This document shows positions 41,631-50,716 of a stretch of 64,000 nt of DNA, one piece after another. Each line of letters opens with the position of its first letter. Within the stretch, counting starts at the first letter, position 1. Below the pieces are notes generated by a model that saw only the letters and a program-made list of their open reading frames with translations, was not told where the DNA came from and did no database searches. This DNA is from Oscillatoria sp. FACHB-1406 (GTDB taxonomy: Bacteria; Cyanobacteriota; Cyanobacteriia; Cyanobacteriales; Spirulinaceae). A program made the position numbers and the translations under genes. Location: the NCBI RefSeq assembly GCF_014698145.1, contig NZ_JACJSM010000013.1:1-64000 (forward strand), written 5' to 3'.

Positions 41631-44045
41631 TTAATACGGCCACTTCCAGTTGACAATCTCCGGCTTATCAACGCCGTGCGAGCGTGCATAGTTGCGATGT
41701 TCGATGATGTTGTTTTTCATGCGTTCCTTCACGTAAGCAGCGGCGGATTGCAACTTAGGAACGCGATCGATAACGTCAATAACTAAGTTAAAGCGATCGA
41801 TTTCATTATTAATCGCCAATTCCAACGGCGTATTAATATTCCCCTTCTCCTTATAACCGCGAACGTGAATTCGGTCTTGATTCATATGGCGATAAACCAA
41901 TTTATGAATCAACCAAGGATAGCCGTGGAAATTAAAAATAACCGGCTTATCGGGCGTAAATAAAGTCTCGAAATCGCGGCGACTCATTCCGTGAGGATGT
42001 TCGCGTTCGTCTTGCAATCTGAACAAATCGACCACATTAATAAACCGCACCTTCAAATCGGGAAATTCATCGCGAAGAATTGCCGTAGCTGCCAGAGATT
42101 CCATCGTCGGAATGTCGCCGCAGCAAGCCATGACTACATCGGGAATATCCGGATCTTTGCCGCAGTCATCGTTGCTAGCCCATTCCCAGATGCCGATGCC
42201 CTTGGTACAATGCGCGATCGCATCTTCTATTGGCAAATACTGCAAGTGCATCTGCTTGTCGGCGACAATCACGTTGACATAATCGGAACTCCGCAAGCAA
42301 TGATCCGCAACCGACAGCAAACAATTTGCATCCGGCGGTAAATAAACCCGCACCACATCAGCACTCTTATTCGTAACTAAATCGATAAAGCCCGGATCTT
42401 GGTGGGAAAAACCATTATGATCCTGCCGCCAAACCACGGAAGAAAGTAAGATATTTAACGACGAAACCGGCGCGCGCCAAGGGACGTGATTCTTAGCAAT
42501 ATCCAACCATTTCGCGTGTTGGTTAAACATCGAATCGATAACGTGGGCAAACGCTTCGTAAGTGTGGAACAAGCCATGTCGCCCGGTTAATAAATACCCT
42601 TCCAACCAACCTTCGAGGGTGTGTTCGCTCAACATTTCCATAACGCGGCCGTCGGGCGAGAGCAAAGAACCGCCTTCGTCTTCCGGTAAATACTCAGCTA
42701 ACCACGTTTTCTTAGTGACTTCAAAGATTGCACCGAGGCGATTAGATGCTGTTTCATCCGGGCCGAAGACGCGGAAATTGTGCATATTCTTCGCCATCAC
42801 ATCGCGCAAAAATTTGCCGAGAATGGCGGTATTTTCCACTTCAATTTTGCCCGGTTCTTTCACCGCGATCGCGTAATCGATAAAGTTAGGCAGTCGCAAT
42901 TTTTTGCGAACGAAACCGCCATTCGCGATGGGATTGGCACTCATACGACGAACGCCGACGGGGGCTAACTCCTTCAACTCCGGAATTAAGGTTCCATTTT
43001 CGTCGAAAAGTTCTTCGGGTTTGTAACTCTTCATCCACTGCTCGAGCAGTTTAACGTGGTCGAGGTTGCTGTGCATTTCGCCCATCGGTACTTGGTGGGC
43101 GCGCCAGAACCCTTCAACCTTGCGCCCGTCTACGGAATCCGGTCCCGTCCAACCTTTGGGACTTCGCAAAACAATCATCGGCCAGTGCGGGCGTTTGGGA
43201 TTGCCGGTACGTCGCGCTTCTTCTTGGATGGTGCGAATCTCTTCGATGCAATGTTCCATCACCGCTGCCATCTGTTGGTGCATGGCTTCAGGTTCGGAAC
43301 CTTCGACGAAGTAAGGGGTATAGCCGTAGCCTTTAAAGAGGGCTTCGAGTTCGTCGTGAGAAATGCGCGCTAAAAGAGTGGGATTGGCGATTTTGTAACC
43401 GTTGAGGTGGAGGATGGGGAGAACGGCACCATCGCGAATGGGGTTGAGGTATTTGTTGGAATGCCAAGAGGTCGCTAAGGCTCCGGTTTCGGCTTCGCCA
43501 TCGCCGACAACGCAGGTAACAATTAAATCGGGATTGTCGAAAGCTGCACCGAAGGCGTGGGAGAGACTGTAGCCGAGTTCGCCGCCTTCGTGGATGGAAC
43601 CGGGGGTTTCGGGGGTGACGTGACTGCCGATACCGCCGGGGAAGGAGAATTGTTTGAAGAAGCGCTGCATCCCTTCTTCGTCTTCGCTTTTGTCTGGATA
43701 GGTTTCGGAGTAAGTGCCTTCGAGGTAGACGGGTGCGAGGATTCCGGGCGCACCGTGGCCGGGACCGGCGATGTAGATGGCGTTGAGGTCGTATTTTTTA
43801 ATGAGGCGGTTGAGGTGGACGTAGATGAAGCTCAAGCCGGGACTGGAACCCCAGTGTCCGAGGAGGCGGTATTTGATGTGTTCGGGTTTGAGGGGTTCTT
43901 TGAGGAGGGGATTGGCACGCAGGTAAATCATGCCTGCGGCGAGATAGTTGCAGGCGCGCCAGTAAGCGTTAGTTTTGTGAAGTTCGTCTTCTGATAGAGG
44001 CGCGTGCTGGTTAAGGGAAATTTGTTTTTCTGGAGCGGAAACCAT
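41631..44045 (-). CDS. xfp: Xylulose-5-phosphate/fructose-6-phosphate phosphoketolase
   Basis: The 804-aa thiamine-diphosphate enzyme that cleaves xylulose 5-phosphate or fructose 6-phosphate with phosphate to acetyl phosphate. Signature regions are [21 protein letters not shown] (about 94-114), [20 protein letters not shown] (about 153-172) and the ThDP site GDGEAETG (181-188). The C-terminal XFP domain has [15 protein letters not shown] and [13 protein letters not shown]. Length is normal. It supports carbon flux to acetyl-CoA in darkness or mixotrophy. It is alone on this strand, with a 236-bp AT-rich upstream region. Confidence 0.97.
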   Translation of the reverse strand: MVSAPEKQISLNQHAPLSEDELHKTNAYWRACNYLAAGMIYLRANPLLKEPLKPEHIKYRLLGHWGSSPGLSFIYVHLNRLIKKYDLNAIYIAGPGHGAPGILAPVYLEGTYSETYPDKSEDEEGMQRFFKQFSFPGGIGSHVTPETPGSIHEGGELGYSLSHAFGAAFDNPDLIVTCVVGDGEAETGALATSWHSNKYLNPIRDGAVLPILHLNGYKIANPTLLARISHDELEALFKGYGYTPYFVEGSEPEAMHQQMAAVMEHCIEEIRTIQEEARRTGNPKRPHWPMIVLRSPKGWTGPDSVDGRKVEGFWRAHQVPMGEMHSNLDHVKLLEQWMKSYKPEELFDENGTLIPELKELAPVGVRRMSANPIANGGFVRKKLRLPNFIDYAIAVKEPGKIEVENTAILGKFLRDVMAKNMHNFRVFGPDETASNRLGAIFEVTKKTWLAEYLPEDEGGSLLSPDGRVMEMLSEHTLEGWLEGYLLTGRHGLFHTYEAFAHVIDSMFNQHAKWLDIAKNHVPWRAPVSSLNILLSSVVWRQDHNGFSHQDPGFIDLVTNKSADVVRVYLPPDANCLLSVADHCLRSSDYVNVIVADKQMHLQYLPIEDAIAHCTKGIGIWEWASNDDCGKDPDIPDVVMACCGDIPTMESLAATAILRDEFPDLKVRFINVVDLFRLQDEREHPHGMSRRDFETLFTPDKPVIFNFHGYPWLIHKLVYRHMNQDRIHVRGYKEKGNINTPLELAINNEIDRFNLVIDVIDRVPKLQSAAAYVKERMKNNIIEHRNYARSHGVDKPEIVNWKWPY

Positions 44046-44281
44046 AATTCTCCAAATTTTTTATGGATTATTTTTATTTAAAAAACACTTTTTGGAGAGG
44101 CTAGGTATTTTTATACTTTTCTTAAGCTTTTAAATGAGTTTTATGAATTGAAAGCCCCAGATAGGAAGGTTTCAAGGATTATGAACGAGTTTAAGAATTT
44201 TAATTAAGTTTCTGAAAATATTTTTTTGAAGGCGATCGCGATTGCTGAAAAAATAGTTTTTTGTTCTAGATAATCTTAAAA

Positions 44282-45010
44282 TTAGGCGTTGGGATTAGTC
44301 TCTTTTCCGGAGGAGTAACGGCTAGAAATTTCGAGGGTGAGAATGCAGGCAATGAGCCAAACGAGTCCGGTGGCGTAACCGGCAATGACATCGGTGGGCC
44401 AGTGTACGCCGAGATAGAGGCGACTGAAGCCGATCGCGCTGACGAGTAGAACGGTAATCGTTGCAATAAGCTTTTGCCAAGCGGGAAATTGGCGCGCTAA
44501 TCCGTAGCCGATCGCGCCGTAAACGACGAGGGACATGGTAGCGTGACCGCTGGGAAAGCTTTTAAAGCTGACATCGACGATGCGATCCCAGAGTTCGGGG
44601 CGGGCGCGATTGAAAGCGGCTTTGAGCGCGAAGTTGAGGGCGAGTCCTCCCCCAGAGGCGATCGCGAGCATTAAGGCTTCGCGGCGTTCTTGTACTGCCA
44701 GTAAGACGATCGCTAAAATTAAGGCCAGAACGAGCAAAACTGTGGGTTCCCCAATCGTCGTGATGAAAATCATGATGCTATTGAGAACCGGAGAATGGAA
44801 ACGCGCGATCGCTTCTAAAATGCTCGTATCAAAGGCTTGAGTTTCCTGTTCCATGACTTCATCGGCAATCTTGCCAAACCCCCAAAGCGCGATCCCGGCA
44901 ATCCCCAAACCTGCGATTTCAATCGCCGTAAATAGGGGAAATAGTTGAGCGCTAACGTACTTTTTCCAGAGATGAACGAGTTGTTTGCTGAAGTTACGAA
45001 GTACGGTCAT
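44282..45010 (-). CDS. PAP2-family membrane phosphatase
   Basis: A 242-aa phosphatidic acid phosphatase type 2 protein with about six membrane helices. The three PAP2 motifs are present: KAAFNRARPE (motif 1, about residue 130), SFPSGHATMS (motif 2, about 150) and SRLYLGVHWPTDVIAGY (motif 3, about 200), including the catalytic His pair and Asp. Such enzymes dephosphorylate phosphatidate, lysolipids or undecaprenyl pyrophosphate; the substrate here is unknown. It is 236 bp upstream of xfp on the same strand, without clear linkage. Confidence 0.9.
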   Translation of the reverse strand: MTVLRNFSKQLVHLWKKYVSAQLFPLFTAIEIAGLGIAGIALWGFGKIADEVMEQETQAFDTSILEAIARFHSPVLNSIMIFITTIGEPTVLLVLALILAIVLLAVQERREALMLAIASGGGLALNFALKAAFNRARPELWDRIVDVSFKSFPSGHATMSLVVYGAIGYGLARQFPAWQKLIATITVLLVSAIGFSRLYLGVHWPTDVIAGYATGLVWLIACILTLEISSRYSSGKETNPNA

Positions 45011-45034
45011 TTTTTCTGAAACTGCTGGAGTATT

Positions 45035-45062
45035 GTAGGGGCGAATAACCCTTCGCCCCTAC
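45035..45062. repeat. Palindromic repeat GTAGGGGCGAA type
   Basis: GTAGGGGCGAA (45035-45045) and TTCGCCCCTAC (45052-45062), a perfect 11-bp inverted repeat with a six-base loop. Related copies are at 32780-32807 and 41509-41527. Confidence 0.85.
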
Positions 45063-45236
45063 CTTGTTGAGATTCGAGCTAACCCAAACCAATACCACTC
45101 TAAGACAGAAATCTCGTTCGAGAATCGAACCACAATACGTGCTTTTTGTCAAGCTATCCTACTGAACTAGCTCTCCAAATTACAAATCCTTAGCTACATC
45201 GGATTGCCAGAGCGAAAATTTGACAGGGGTCAGCGA

Positions 45237-46025
45237 TTAAAAGTGACTGTGAACGAACGCTTCCGTTTTCTCACTGTCGTGCCAATGCTTGAGGCTTTCC
45301 TTTTCAGGATCGTTAACCTCAAAGGTGAGAGGTTCGTCATCAATGCGGGGATAACCGCGATCGTGTAGGGGATTATAGATCGTATCGTTTTCGTAAACGT
45401 AGGCCCAGCTTTCGGTGCGACTCCAGTTTGCCAGAGGATTAATTTTCAATCGTCCTTGTTTATCCCATTCAAAGATCGGAAGGTTGGCATGAGTCGGCGC
45501 GCAATCTTGGAACGTTCCCCGCAGGGGCGTGCGCTGCCGTCCGCTAATCCAAGCAACCGCTTCGAGGTCATCCAATCCGCGTTGTAAGGGTTCCACCTTA
45601 GTGAGATAGTGGAACTTTTCCCAATCGTTTTCCCAAAGCATTCCGCCATATTTAGCAGCAAAGGTTTTACGAGAAGAACAATCTTTGGTCTTGTAAACGT
45701 GCAAGTCGAGATCGTATAGGTGCTGTACTTGCTCGACAAAATCGAGAGTTTCCGAGAAATGATAGAGCGTATCGACAAAGAGAACCGGAATTCGAGCAAT
45801 GGGCTTAATCTGACGGTACAGTAAGTCAGCGATCGCCACATCTTCGAGGTTAAAATTGCTAACCTGCACCAAGCCTTCGGGGATATTAAGCGCGCACCAA
45901 GTGAGGATTTCTTTCGGGTAAGCGCGATCGAATTTGCGATTGAGCGAGGCAAGGTCGAAACCCAGAGTTTGAGCGAGAGGCTGGGCTAAGTAAGTCATTT
46001 TGCTCTTCACGCTGATATCTATCAA
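45237..46025 (-). CDS. CysH-like (PAPS reductase family) protein lacking the catalytic cysteine
   Basis: A 262-aa member of the adenosine 5'-phosphosulfate/PAPS reductase family. Family parts are clear: EILTWCALNIPEGLVQVSNFN (nucleotide loop), VLFVDTLYHFSETL, FAAKYGGMLWENDWEKFHYLTKVEPLQRGL, and LKINPLANWSRTESWAYVYENDTIYNPLHDRGYPRIDDEPLT. Canonical enzymes end with an arginine-rich '...RW...KTECGLH' whose Cys forms the thiosulfonate intermediate. Here that part reads HWHDSEKTEAFVHSHF, so the Cys and nearby arginines are absent. It may be a paralogue with another activity or a non-catalytic form, so I withhold the symbol cysH. An alternative start is ATG 45998. Confidence 0.78.
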   Translation of the reverse strand: MIDISVKSKMTYLAQPLAQTLGFDLASLNRKFDRAYPKEILTWCALNIPEGLVQVSNFNLEDVAIADLLYRQIKPIARIPVLFVDTLYHFSETLDFVEQVQHLYDLDLHVYKTKDCSSRKTFAAKYGGMLWENDWEKFHYLTKVEPLQRGLDDLEAVAWISGRQRTPLRGTFQDCAPTHANLPIFEWDKQGRLKINPLANWSRTESWAYVYENDTIYNPLHDRGYPRIDDEPLTFEVNDPEKESLKHWHDSEKTEAFVHSHF

Positions 46026-46118
46026 GACAAGTTGGGGACATAGTAAATTTTAACGGATCGCAGTCCCCTAATGCAGACTGAATCAATAGTTGCTTCCACT
46101 ACGAACATCCTCTAAAGA

Positions 46119-46141
46119 AGCGCGCGCAAGCATCGCGCGCT
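46119..46141. terminator. GC-rich hairpin between ilvH and the CysH-like gene
   Basis: AGCGCGCG and CGCGCGCT form a perfect 8-bp stem around CAAGCAT. On the minus strand it lies 41 bp beyond the ilvH stop and before the CysH-like start, followed by TCTTTAGAGG, a weak T tract. Confidence 0.45.
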
Positions 46142-46181
46142 CCAAAGTACGGATTTCCCCCTAAGCAATTTCCCTTGAAGT

Positions 46182-46700
46182 TCAGACTTTCGCCTCCAAA
46201 GATTTCAGATATTCGGTGTTAACGCCAGACTCGCGAGCCAGAACAATTTTACCAGTGCGGGCGACTTCTCGAATACCGAACTTGTTTAGCATTTGTACGA
46301 TCGCGACCATTTTACCCGGATCCCCGACCACTTCAATTGTCAATGTTTCTTCAGAAATATCAACAATGCGAGCGCGGAAGACGTTGGCCAGTTCGATCGC
46401 TTCGGCGCGATTCGAGGCAGTAGCATTCACTTTGAGGAGCATTAATTCGCGTTCGACGCAGGGCGTAAGCGTGAGATCTTGAACTTTAAGAACGCTGACT
46501 AATTTATAGAGTTGTTTGATCAATTGTTCGATGACAGCTTCATCGCCGGGAACGACCATTGTAATGCGGGAAATTCCCACCTGTTCGCCGGGGCCGACCG
46601 CTAAACTTTCAATATTGAAACCGCGACGGGCAAACAAGCCAGCGATGCGACTGAGAACGCCAGCTTCGTCTTGAACGAGAACGGAGAGGGTATGTTTCAT
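46182..46700 (-). CDS. ilvH: Acetolactate synthase small (regulatory) subunit
   Basis: A 172-aa regulatory subunit that makes acetolactate synthase sensitive to valine, for branched-chain amino acid synthesis. The N-terminal ACT domain starts [36 protein letters not shown], the family signature, and includes the valine-binding Gly/Asn region. The C-terminal domain is [30 protein letters not shown] through [21 protein letters not shown] place the start at the ATG 46700; the upstream extension (to 46733) is not typical of the family. ilvB/ilvI is not in the window. Confidence 0.94.
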   Translation of the reverse strand: MKHTLSVLVQDEAGVLSRIAGLFARRGFNIESLAVGPGEQVGISRITMVVPGDEAVIEQLIKQLYKLVSVLKVQDLTLTPCVERELMLLKVNATASNRAEAIELANVFRARIVDISEETLTIEVVGDPGKMVAIVQMLNKFGIREVARTGKIVLARESGVNTEYLKSLEAKV

Positions 46701-46771
46701 AGTGCGGGTTTGAGGAAAGTCAAAGTTTTCCATTATAAGCGATATTCAGCAGTTGCTGGCGTGAATTTTTC

Positions 46772-47695
46772 CTACAATCCCACCGCCTTCAACCAGTCGA
46801 GTAGTAGGGCGTTGAACCGATCCGGACATTCATCGTGGGGACAGTGACCGGCGGCCTCGAGTTCGACAAACTCTAAACGGGGATTGAGTTCGAGGAAAGC
46901 TCGAGCCAGAGCGAAAGGAACCATGCGATCGCGCGTTCCCCACAGCAACAAAATCGGCAAATCCAGAGCGGGCAACAATTCCACCGTCGGCAGGGCAAAT
47001 TGCGGCTGGCGAACGGCTCGAAATAGCGATGAGAACGTATCGCCCGCGCCTTCATCGTAGGCAGGGGCAGAGAGAATCGAGAGTAATTCTTCGTCGATCG
47101 CGCTATTATCCTCGTAAGCAAACCCCGCCCAGCGTCGGATATTGACCGGACGACGCAAAACCCGCAGCAACAGCTTGAGAACGGTTGGGGACGCGATCGC
47201 ATTTTCCAACCCCGTAACGATAGGGGCCAGCCAAGCCGGAAGCGCCGCCTGACGCAGCGAGACATCCGGCACATTCAACAGCACGATTCCCGCCACCATC
47301 TCCGGATGGCGCGCCGCCGCCGCCAAACATACCAACGAACCCACCGAATTCCCCACCAATACCATCGGTTCGCCCACAAAAGTCCGCCAAAAATCGTAAA
47401 CCTGCGCCGCCCACAACTCAGTCCCGAAGTCCGCCGCCACCTTCCGACTCGCCCCAAAACCCAGCAAATCCAAAGCATAAACCGTATGCGTCCGGCTCAA
47501 AATCGGAATATTTTTACGCCAATGCTCGATCGCCGCCCCAAACCCGTGAATTAACAGCAACGGCGGACGAGTCGAACTCTGCGTTGCCCGCTGGAAACTA
47601 TAACGAGTCTGCCAACCGCGCCAGACCCAATCCCGTTGCTGTCCGATCCGTTGCGGCCAGTGCATAGATCGACTTGTGAATTCTTCTAACTTCAT
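46772..47695 (-). CDS. Alpha/beta-fold hydrolase
   Basis: A 307-aa hydrolase. The oxyanion motif LLIHGFGAAIEHWRKN is near residue 48, and the nucleophile elbow VGNSVGSLV places the catalytic Ser near residue 118. The acid is the Asp in LLWGTRDRMVPFALA, and the His is in AAGHCPHDECPDRF near the end. The HGFG / cap pattern is like cyanobacterial and plastid hydrolases of the epoxide-hydrolase or pheophytinase-like group. Substrate is unknown. It begins 995 bp downstream of ilvH's start and lies on the same strand, ahead of ilvH. Confidence 0.85.
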   Translation of the reverse strand: MKLEEFTSRSMHWPQRIGQQRDWVWRGWQTRYSFQRATQSSTRPPLLLIHGFGAAIEHWRKNIPILSRTHTVYALDLLGFGASRKVAADFGTELWAAQVYDFWRTFVGEPMVLVGNSVGSLVCLAAAARHPEMVAGIVLLNVPDVSLRQAALPAWLAPIVTGLENAIASPTVLKLLLRVLRRPVNIRRWAGFAYEDNSAIDEELLSILSAPAYDEGAGDTFSSLFRAVRQPQFALPTVELLPALDLPILLLWGTRDRMVPFALARAFLELNPRLEFVELEAAGHCPHDECPDRFNALLLDWLKAVGL

Positions 47696-47778
47696 GATGT
47701 TTTACCAGAAAAATGGGTTTAAAGCCCTGCCCTTCTAGGGCGGCTTTTCATCGTAACTATCCTCCGGATCATTTCTCG

Positions 47779-47965
47779 ACCCAGTGGCATTTCCAGAGCG
47801 TTTTCGAGCGATGCGGCGGTAGTGGTCTGTCAAAGAAATAATGGCGGATAATAGGATTTGATGAGTGTTAGCCAATTGACTCGATTATATCCGTCAATCT
47901 CAGCATGACAGACCAGTAGTTGGGGCTGAGGGTTTTTAGGGGCATTTTTGGATGGGGAAACGTTC
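47779..47965. repeat. Dispersed repeat, copy A (interrupted by a MITE)
   Basis: CCAGTGGCATTTCC-type sequence through GCGGCGGTAG, then, after the MITE, GTTGGGGCTG and GAGGGTTTTTAGGGGCATTT. The same order occurs in copy B (48698-48850) with extra internal segments of about 27 and 50 bp. It flanks one side of the 203-aa gene. Confidence 0.7.
47823..47915. mobile_element. 93-bp MITE with 10-bp TGGTCTGTCA ends and GTAG target duplication
   Basis: TGGTCTGTCA (47823-47832) and TGACAGACCA (47906-47915) are perfect inverted ends. GTAG flanks both sides (47819-47822, 47916-47919), while the paralogous copy B has a single GTAG at that point without the insert. Confidence 0.8.
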
Positions 47966-47979
47966 TTGAATTTTAGGGT

Positions 47980-48591
47980 TTAGTAGGGAATTTTTCCTCG
48001 ATTTGCTACGATCCGTAAATGCTCATTTACCTCATCGCGGACTTTTTCGGAAGAGTCTTCTTTCATCTGTAACAGTTCTTCATAAGCTTTTTTTACGAGT
48101 TTTGGATCGTCGGAATCAGTAATAAAATGCTGAAATCCATGAGGAACTAACGATCGAGGAGTTTCTGCTTCAGTCTTTTTGAGGCGGCACAGAATATTTA
48201 GAGCCGCTTCGTTTGCATAGCATTCTCCGAGCAACTCTGTAATTACGAAGCAAGACATCCAATCGGCAAATAAGCCATAGGAATTATTGAGAAGCGGTAA
48301 AAGTTCCTCTTTCTGTTTTTCAGAGATAGTGTGCCAGTTTCCTAACTCTAATATGAATAAAAAATGGTATGAGCTTTTAGCTTTCAAGAAAGCTTCTTTT
48401 TTGAGAAGATCGAGGATTAAATTGAAATATCGGTCGGGAAAGTAACTCAGGTGCGAGATCGTGGATGAAATTGCGTCAGCACACTCCCTCATCTGTATTT
48501 CTTGACCCGAACTAATAGCTTCTTCAATTTTTTCTTGAATTTCTATAATCATGACTGTCAAAAAAAACAATTTTTTGCGCTCTGATATCAA
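47980..48591 (-). CDS. Hypothetical helical protein (203 aa)
   Basis: I do not recognise it. It is an all-helical, acidic protein (EKIEEAISSGQEIQMRECADAISSTISHL, then LLLPLLNNSYGLFADWMSCFVITELLGE) with HEAT- or ARM-like helix spacing, and it ends with a charged helix. This profile is common among immunity proteins of polymorphic toxins and among small HEAT proteins. The gene is more AT-rich than its neighbours and sits between two direct copies of a dispersed repeat, which suggests acquisition. An internal ATG at 48552 (MIIEIQEK) may be the true start, as the first 13 residues are poor. Confidence 0.6.
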   Translation of the reverse strand: MISERKKLFFLTVMIIEIQEKIEEAISSGQEIQMRECADAISSTISHLSYFPDRYFNLILDLLKKEAFLKAKSSYHFLFILELGNWHTISEKQKEELLPLLNNSYGLFADWMSCFVITELLGECYANEAALNILCRLKKTEAETPRSLVPHGFQHFITDSDDPKLVKKAYEELLQMKEDSSEKVRDEVNEHLRIVANRGKIPY

Positions 48592-48697
48592 AATCGATTA
48601 ACTATACAGGGCGCTGGTCAATTAATCGAAGACCTAGTAGAGCAGCTATTCCAGGCAGAACAGCTAAACCCCACGCAGTCGGTTTAGGGGCGTTTGC

Positions 48698-48850
48698 AAC
48701 CCAGTGGCATTTCCAAAGCGTTTTCGGGAATCAGCAGGTTGAATTCGCCGAGCAGCAATGCGGCGGTAGTTGGGGCTGGTGGTGAGGGGGTGGGCTTGGA
48801 TGGCGGTGCCAAGCTTGAGGTTGAGGTTGAGGGTTTTTAGGGGCATTTTT
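48698..48850. repeat. Dispersed repeat, copy B (empty MITE site)
   Basis: Contains CCAGTGGCATTTCC, TGCGGCGGTAGTTGGGGCTG and GAGGGTTTTTAGGGGCATTT in the same order as copy A. A 60-codon minus-strand frame crosses it but has no recognisable protein features. It may be debris of a gene also present in copy A. Confidence 0.65.
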
Positions 48851-48903
48851 CAATAGGGTGGGGAGTTAATTAATTTGAAGCATGAGCAGGCTTATAGCAA
48901 TCT

Positions 48904-49545
48904 TCATTTCTTGAGTAAATCCTCCCATCCTACTTCTTTACAACCTTGTATGGGACAACCATGACCATGACTTAGGGAAAATTGCATTCTGAGAGGAATC
49001 GGTGGATTCTTGGGGACTTTCAGCATAATTTTTAGGTCGTAGGTTGCTGTGCTAGAAAATGGAATAACGAGATGCTGGTGGTGAGTCGCTAGGTAATATA
49101 GAGTACCTCCAAATATCAAACCCACTTGCGGCAAGTCAAGAACTTCTTGTCCATTTTCTCGAAGCTCAATAGCTATCTTTAAATCGTCTAGAAAATATGG
49201 GCTTGGCTGGTCTCCTCTAAATCGAATTTGTTGATTCGATTCAGAAAGAACGTACAATCTTGTAGTCAAGTTACCGGATTCTACTCCTCGAAAATGATAA
49301 TTCATAGTAATTTTTCCGGCTTTTAAAGGGAAGGGAGTGAAATATATTTCATAAATTGGATAAAAACTCAACTTTCGATTTTGCCCTAACTCTCCATCTC
49401 CTTGATAGATCGGGAAGCAATGCACGATTGTCAGAATAACAAATAAAAGCAAAAAGCAGAAAAAAGCTATTTTTATATTTTTCAGCATTTTATTTCCAAT
49501 CGAGTCATTTTTGTTTGACTCACTAGACTTGTTTGTATTTGTCAA
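48904..49545 (-). CDS. Hypothetical single-span membrane-anchored protein
   Basis: A 213-aa protein of unknown family. After a hydrophilic start (NKSSESNKND) there is one membrane helix (about 25-43: IAFFCFLLLFVILTIVHCF), so the rest is probably extracytoplasmic or periplasmic. The remainder looks beta-rich (KITMNYHFRGVESGNLTTRLYVL, TATYDLKIMLKVPKN). Two cysteines near the end (GCPIQGC) could form a disulfide. The base composition is lower in GC than the chromosome average, in keeping with the 48-50 kb acquired patch. Confidence 0.6.
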   Translation of the reverse strand: MTNTNKSSESNKNDSIGNKMLKNIKIAFFCFLLLFVILTIVHCFPIYQGDGELGQNRKLSFYPIYEIYFTPFPLKAGKITMNYHFRGVESGNLTTRLYVLSESNQQIRFRGDQPSPYFLDDLKIAIELRENGQEVLDLPQVGLIFGGTLYYLATHHQHLVIPFSSTATYDLKIMLKVPKNPPIPLRMQFSLSHGHGCPIQGCKEVGWEDLLKK

Positions 49546-49593
49546 AATATTTTTAATAACTTAGTCAATGTTGGCTCCGCTACGATCTTCAAA

Positions 49594-49806
49594 CTAAGTC
49601 CTGTTGTTGGAACTCGCTAATTGAGTTTGTAATTCTTCGTCAAACAGTTGATGACGAATTTGTCTGAGAAACAGGAAAAGCTTCGCTGTCCGTAGACCTC
49701 GAGCCACTTTTTGCTCGGTAGCAGATAAAGGGATAGAGGGATTCCAAGACGGTGGACGCATTGGACTGGCTTCTGGAGATGGAAGTTGACTTGTTGAAAT
49801 GTACAT
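49594..49806 (-). pseudogene. Possible N-terminal fragment of a DDE transposase
   Basis: A 70-codon frame whose later half reads SATEQKVARGLRTAKLFLF and RQIRHQLFDEELQTQLA. This resembles the '...KLF-x-FLR-x-HRHELFD-x-EFQ-x-EL...' opening of a group of DDE transposases as I remember them. It stops abruptly afterwards, so it would be a truncated relic. An alternative overlapping frame (49640-49825) has less character. The identification is weak. Confidence 0.35.
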
Positions 49807-49939
49807 AAACCTGCTCTTTTGTCAAGGCTTTTTACTTGACCGTCTCTCTAACGCGATCGCACCTTCTCCGACCCGCAGAACCCTCCCGAAAAACCAGACG
49901 TTTTGCTCTATTCTCGCAGAGAAAAGTTGAGCTACCATA

Positions 49940-49983
49940 ATGGAGTCTCAGGGAGTCGCACCCCGTTCGGGCGAAGGCTCCAT
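49940..49983 (+). promoter_or_regulatory. Structured leader hairpin upstream of infC
   Basis: ATGGAGTCT (49940-49948) pairs with AGGCTCCAT (49975-49983) with one wobble, enclosing a smaller CCCG/CGGG stem. It lies 58 bp before the infC start and may be a leader structure affecting translation or attenuation. Confidence 0.4.
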
Positions 49984-50041
49984 CAATAAACACCTTAACT
50001 TTAAAATCACCTAAAAACTACAGACTTCAAAATCTACGCCT

Positions 50042-50569
50042 GTGAAAGATAACAAAACTCGTCGCGATCTGCCTCAAATCAATGAAAGAATTCGTTATCC
50101 CCACATTCGAGTCATCGACACCGATGGCGGACAATTGGGAGTCATCACCTCCGAAGAAGCTCGGCGTTTAGCAGAAGAAAAAGGTCTCGATCTCGTCCTC
50201 GTCAGCGACAAATCGGATCCGCCCGTCTGCAAAATCATGGATTACGGCAAATTCAAGTACGAAAAAGAAAAAAAGGAGCGTGAAGCTAAAAAAAGACAGC
50301 ACAATGCTGATGTCAAAGAAGTTAAAATGCGATACAAAATCGACGACCACGACTATCAAGTCCGCGTAAATAGCGCGCGCCGCTTCCTCCAATCCGGCGA
50401 TAAAGTCAAAGCAACCGTAACCTTCCGGGGGCGAGAAATCCAACACACTAATCTCGCCGAAGATCTCCTCAAGCGCATGGCCGAAGATCTCCAAGAAGTG
50501 GCAGAATTGCAACAAGCACCCAAACGGGAAGGTCGTAACATGATGATGTTGCTTTCCCCAAAAAAATAA
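50042..50569 (+). CDS. infC: Translation initiation factor IF-3
   Basis: The 175-aa factor binds the 30S subunit and checks initiator tRNA and start codon. The N-terminal domain begins with [32 protein letters not shown], the linker helix is the highly charged [14 protein letters not shown], and the C-terminal domain ends MMMLLSPKK, as usual. The start is GTG; infC genes often use rare start codons for autoregulation. The common downstream partners rpmI and rplT are not adjacent. The upstream leader contains a hairpin. Confidence 0.96.
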   Translation: MKDNKTRRDLPQINERIRYPHIRVIDTDGGQLGVITSEEARRLAEEKGLDLVLVSDKSDPPVCKIMDYGKFKYEKEKKEREAKKRQHNADVKEVKMRYKIDDHDYQVRVNSARRFLQSGDKVKATVTFRGREIQHTNLAEDLLKRMAEDLQEVAELQQAPKREGRNMMMLLSPKK

Positions 50570-50716
50570 ATCGACCGGGTTCGTGCATCGCGGGTTGGGC
50601 GGGTTTAGCGGTGCGGAGTCTTCGCTATTCCTTACCCAACAAGCAACAGCAAGAGCGCGGGATAGCCATTCCTAACAGCGAACAAACCGGGCAACCGACT
50701 CGCGATACCCTATCTT

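Noticed and set aside
48664-48846. 60-codon minus-strand frame in dispersed repeat copy B
   Set aside because: Overlaps a repeat also present in degraded form at 47.8 kb; other frames look equally protein-like, so no reliable gene can be called.
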